A DNA stretch of 64,000 nucleotides. Origin: JAAUUE01 sp943370025. Its GTDB lineage: Bacteria > Cyanobacteriota > Cyanobacteriia > Cyanobacteriales > JAAUUE01. The translations under genes were made by a program, and so were the position numbers. The notes under the pieces are model-generated. The model was not told the origin of the DNA. It was given only the letters and a program-made list of their open reading frames with translations, and did not search any database. Positions 61,713 to 64,000 of the stretch are shown here, piece by piece (position 1 is the first letter of the stretch; every line of letters starts with the position of its first letter). The DNA is taken from positions 8,349 to 72,348 of the forward strand of contig CALRPI020000020.1 in NCBI GenBank assembly GCA_943370025.1. The letters run 5' to 3'.

Positions 61713-62177
61713 GTGTTTATACAAGAAGAATTGCAGGAAGTAAGCACAGACTACTCCCGATTAAGGAGTTTGTTGGCTGAAGGTAATTGGCGGCAGGCTG
61801 ATATAGAAACTATGGATATTATCCTAAAGGTTTCTGGTCGAACAACAGAGGGATATCCCAAACCATCAGATATAAAAAAGATTCCTGAAGCTGATATCCA
61901 AGAGATTGACATCTTGTGGCGGCGTTACAGCCAAGGTAAGTTTGGATTCACTCCCCAAAAACAACTTTGGCTCCAATCTTCCCAAAACTACACAGAATTT
62001 TGCGAATCTATTCACTGGCATAAGAATGATGCTTGGTTAGACTACTCAGAACTAAATTTCAGTCTGAATGCTGTAGCCGGACATTTGCCCGCTTTGATGT
62101 TTCCTTGTCCTTTAGGAGATACACAGGTATTTTCCTTTGCTCTAGGGAGTTGGCGAGTAGCATTACTCAACCGTTAG
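61713..62177 (+). CDS. GUN4-domain protein
   Basis: The 154-residue protein starts at GTG (MFIQEELQEVSTDYSRLRSLLAEGNWRQAD). The GUN4 core is complete: ADIETMDIIL, IPEADIQEIDILWRRYSQGKFGFTPQ and WLDYSELNFSLNAVAGHLPA. Such domains bind porphyrins; the true Gun4 stimulates Mg-chelatase. This is a single-domain form and may be Gun4 itself or one of several paralogues, so no symbol is given. A phased operator-like array lies upstream. Confidence 0.88.
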   Translation: MFIQEELQEVSTDYSRLRSLLAEGNWRQADIETMDIILKVSGRTTEGYPKPSDIKKIPEADIQEIDILWRRYSQGKFGFTPQKQLWLQSSQNYTEFCESIHWHKNDAWLDYSELNFSLNAVAGHLPALMFPCPLGDTQVFSFALGSWRVALLNR

Positions 62178-62335
62178 CATTGTTATCGCACTACCCAGCA
62201 TTCATATCCGGGATGACTCTAACCTGCCCTCGAATTTCCACAAAATAGGAATGAACCCTAAAGACTTGATTAACCCTATCCCCCGGTGGGGGTTATTGGT
62301 GTTATGTTTTTAAGGTAGAGGGCTAAATTTTTAGG

Positions 62336-62466
62336 TAGTGCATCAAGCAAATGTGGGATATCGATTTACCAAGGCTTTCGGGAATTATCATTTATCTTCT
62401 CAAAATGATTACCTGTAAAAGTTCTGGCGATTGTTACAGATTTGCCCACACTTTTTTGATGCACTA
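62336..62466. mobile_element. Miniature element with 22-base terminal inverted repeats
   Basis: The left end TAGTGCATCAAGCAAATGTGGG and the right end (reverse complement TAGTGCATCAAAAAAGTGTGGG) agree at 19 of 22 positions. The 131-base element has no ORF of its own. It ends 66 bases before the ferrochelatase-family start, so it may supply promoter DNA. Elsewhere in the 62178-62531 gap is a CCCCCGGTGGGGG hairpin at about 62282-62294. Confidence 0.75.
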
Positions 62467-62531
62467 TCAATTTTTATTCCCTCCAACCAATATTTGCTAT
62501 TTGCAAGGATTACTTCTAGGAGGAAAAATTC

Positions 62532-63662
62532 ATGGTGGCATCAGTAGAGAAACCAGTGGTAGTAGCTGAATCGAGTAATCAAGACCGAGTAGCTGTCCTG
62601 CTTATGGGTTATGGGGAAGTGGAAAGCTATGAGGATTTTGCTAATTATAATGAGCAGGCTTTGCACCTGTTGACGGCGAAATTTGCCCCGGTTCCCACTT
62701 GGGTTTATCCCCCCTTAGCCAAACTTTTGGCAATGTTTGATCTCCATGAATGGAGCCATCAGCATGATAATTTTATTTCCCCCCACAATGCTATTTTTGA
62801 ACGGCAACGGGCAGGAATCGAAGCAAACCTCCGAGCAACTTGGGGCGATCGCATCACTGTATTTAAGGCTTTTAACTTCTGCGCTCCGTTCTTGCCAGAG
62901 CAAGTCATTCCCGAAATCAAAGCTCAGGGTTTTGATAAATTACTGATCTATCCTCTTTTGGTGGTGGATTCAATTTTTACTAGCGGGATCGCGATCGAGC
63001 AGGTCAACCAAGCTTTAGTAAAAATGGCTGATGGTGCCGACCTATCCCAACAATGGGTCAAAGCCCAAAGATACATTCCTTCGTTTTACAACGAACCAGA
63101 ATATATTCAACTACTGGCAGACTTGGTGGAAAGCAAGATTGTCCATGAGTTAGCCGTAGCTCACCTACCCAGTCAAACCGGGATTGTCTTGATGAATCAT
63201 GGTTGTCCCCACGAGGCGAAGGGTTTTACTTCTGGGATTGATGAAAGTCAAGCCATGTATGAATTAGTTCGGTTGAAGCTGATTAATAAATATCCCCTGA
63301 TTTCTGTAGGTTGGCTAAATCATCAAACTCCGCTGATCAAATGGACACAACCCACGGCAGAGCTAGCGGGGCAGAACCTGATTGATCTGGGCGCAACAGC
63401 CCTAGTGTTCATGCCGATCGGCTTTGCCACCGAGAACCATGAAACCCTCTTGGATGTGCATCATATTATTCATGGCTTGCAACACAAGAATCCCCATGTG
63501 CGTTATATCCAGATGGATTGTGTGAATGATCAACCAGAGTTTTTACATATGGCAGCTAAGTGGGCAGATCAACAAATTGCCGACCTCCTTGCTGCTGCTG
63601 CAACTCCTGTGCCTCAACCTGTGGTGACGACAAGTCATCACCACCATCATCACCATCACTAG
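62532..63662 (+). CDS. Ferrochelatase-family chelatase with C-terminal octa-histidine
   Basis: The protein has 376 residues. The family signature is visible as MNHGCPHEAKG and FMPIGFATENHETLLDVHHIIHG (His and Glu of the active site). It lacks the chlorophyll-binding CAB extension of the usual cyanobacterial HemH. The natural tail VTTSHHHHHHHH could bind or store metal, as histidine-rich stretches do in CbiX-type cobalt chelatases. It may insert iron or another metal into a tetrapyrrole; the substrate is unresolved. The GUN4 gene lies upstream, on the same strand. Confidence 0.8.
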   Translation: MVASVEKPVVVAESSNQDRVAVLLMGYGEVESYEDFANYNEQALHLLTAKFAPVPTWVYPPLAKLLAMFDLHEWSHQHDNFISPHNAIFERQRAGIEANLRATWGDRITVFKAFNFCAPFLPEQVIPEIKAQGFDKLLIYPLLVVDSIFTSGIAIEQVNQALVKMADGADLSQQWVKAQRYIPSFYNEPEYIQLLADLVESKIVHELAVAHLPSQTGIVLMNHGCPHEAKGFTSGIDESQAMYELVRLKLINKYPLISVGWLNHQTPLIKWTQPTAELAGQNLIDLGATALVFMPIGFATENHETLLDVHHIIHGLQHKNPHVRYIQMDCVNDQPEFLHMAAKWADQQIADLLAAAATPVPQPVVTTSHHHHHHHH

Positions 63663-63676
63663 AAAATTATTACCTA

Positions 63677-63703
63677 AGGTGGGCAATGCCCACCCTACAA
63701 ATC
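63677..63703. repeat. Dispersed GGTGGGCATTGCCCACC palindrome, copy 2 (inverted)
   Basis: CCTAAGGTGGGCAATGCCCACC then CTACAAAT is the reverse complement of 15047-15074. AATCCTAC-type short repeats follow it. It lies 15 bases past the octa-histidine stop and may terminate that gene. Confidence 0.65.
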
Positions 63704-63870
63704 CTACGAATCCTACAGGGCAATTTTGGATTCCTGAAATGCAAATTTTCTTGGGAGTTTGGCAAGACACACGAGAAAATCGAGATGGTCATTGGTTGCG
63801 CTGGTGGGATGAGTCTGGGAATTTATTATTATTGGGTACAGAGCGAGTAATTCACTTGAGTTTGGACTAA
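63679..63870 (+). pseudogene. Remnant of a Uma2-type C-terminus
   Basis: From a codon near 63739 the frame reads MQIFLGVWQDTRENRDGHWL, then RWWDESGNLLLLGTERV. Uma2/DUF820 proteins commonly have a similar C-terminal LGIWQG..WLRWYD..GNL pattern, as does the intact member at 16.9-17.7 kb (WLYWYNEEGDRYQTAEE). The upstream part of the frame is repeat DNA. It is therefore probably a truncated copy, not a gene. Confidence 0.45.
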
Positions 63871-63945
63871 AAAACGAGTAGGAAGGCAGTCAATGATAGG
63901 CACCGACTGCCGTAATGTCAATGATGTAAACTTTCCATTGACATT

Positions 63946-64000
63946 ATGATTTTCAAACAACTTCAGCAATTTCGCCAAACGATCTACGATAGCCTGGGCA
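63946..64000 (+). CDS. Probable transposase N-terminus (partial)
   Basis: The frame starts at ATG 63946 and runs off the window: MIFKQLQQFRQTIYDSLG. It resembles the start of an IS4-like or related cyanobacterial transposase that I recall only approximately. Two stem-loops precede it (GGCAGTC / GACTGCC and GTCAATG / CATTGAC), as in an IS end. Only 18 codons are visible. Confidence 0.4.
   Translation, partial: MIFKQLQQFRQTIYDSLG

Noticed and set aside
1..64000. tRNA, tmRNA or rRNA genes
   Set aside because: I read the intergenic spaces for T-loop and anticodon-arm patterns and found none convincing; a tRNAscan run would be decisive.

Overview
The window is a stretch of cyanobacterial chromosome. 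It carries a photosystem I subunit (psaM), chlorophyll-pathway genes (bciB, ycf54, a GUN4-domain gene, a ferrochelatase-family gene), carotenoid genes (pds-crtB), the CemA-type proton extrusion gene pxcA, and very many HIP1-type GCGATCGC octamers. The dense load of small palindromic repeats and the many signalling and TPR proteins suggest a filamentous or large-genome cyanobacterium, but I cannot name the genus. No rRNA, tRNA or CRISPR array was recognised.

Layout. 1-5.3 kb: end of an unknown gene, a polyamine-type ABC permease pair (potB-potC), an OFA-family MFS carrier and a PGM1-like ATP-grasp ligase. 5.5-13.6 kb: a CHASE4-PAS-GGDEF-EAL protein, a Crp/Fnr regulator and pstS-pstC-pstA-pstB with a Pho box. 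13.6-20 kb: bioY, lspA, 5-formyl-THF cyclo-ligase, cysteine synthase, a Uma2 nuclease and an Lhr-like helicase. 20-28.5 kb is accessory: a Y1 (IS200-like) transposase beside a cluster of REP/BIME-like palindromes, a CHAT-NB-ARC-TPR STAND protein, a large histidine kinase, then pxcA. 28.9-37.2 kb: a UvrD/RecB-like P-loop protein, two exported TPR proteins, and nadC-nadA-nadB. 37.5-47.6 kb: a histidine kinase, bciB, a peptidoglycan-binding protein, pyrR, nadD, murC-murB, ybaB, a low-Mr tyrosine phosphatase and ycf54. 47.9-50.2 kb: a complete long prokaryotic Argonaute. 50.2-58.2 kb: pdxJ, ygfZ, a radical SAM gene overlapping a coiled-coil methyltransferase-like gene, a KaiB-domain protein, psaM, a small membrane protein, an ADP-ribosylglycohydrolase and a small HTH-like protein. 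58.5-64 kb: rnhA, pds-crtB, GUN4, a ferrochelatase-family gene with a natural octa-histidine tail, a Uma2 remnant, and the start of a probable transposase.

How parts connect. Phosphate uptake is one unit under a Pho box. NAD synthesis is represented by nadB, nadA, nadC and nadD, with a tandem operator-like repeat upstream of nadC. Pigment and photosystem genes carry HLR1-like (RpaB-type) direct repeats: a near-perfect one lies on the pds-crtB promoter and a weaker one lies at an activator-like distance from psaM. A separate, strictly 11-bp-phased repeat lies upstream of the GUN4 gene.

The strongest candidates for less-described biology are the Argonaute with an intact DEDD tetrad, the REP-palindrome cluster with its adjacent Y1 transposase, the CHAT-STAND protein next to it, the phased operator array before GUN4, and the overlapping radical SAM / methyltransferase-like pair.
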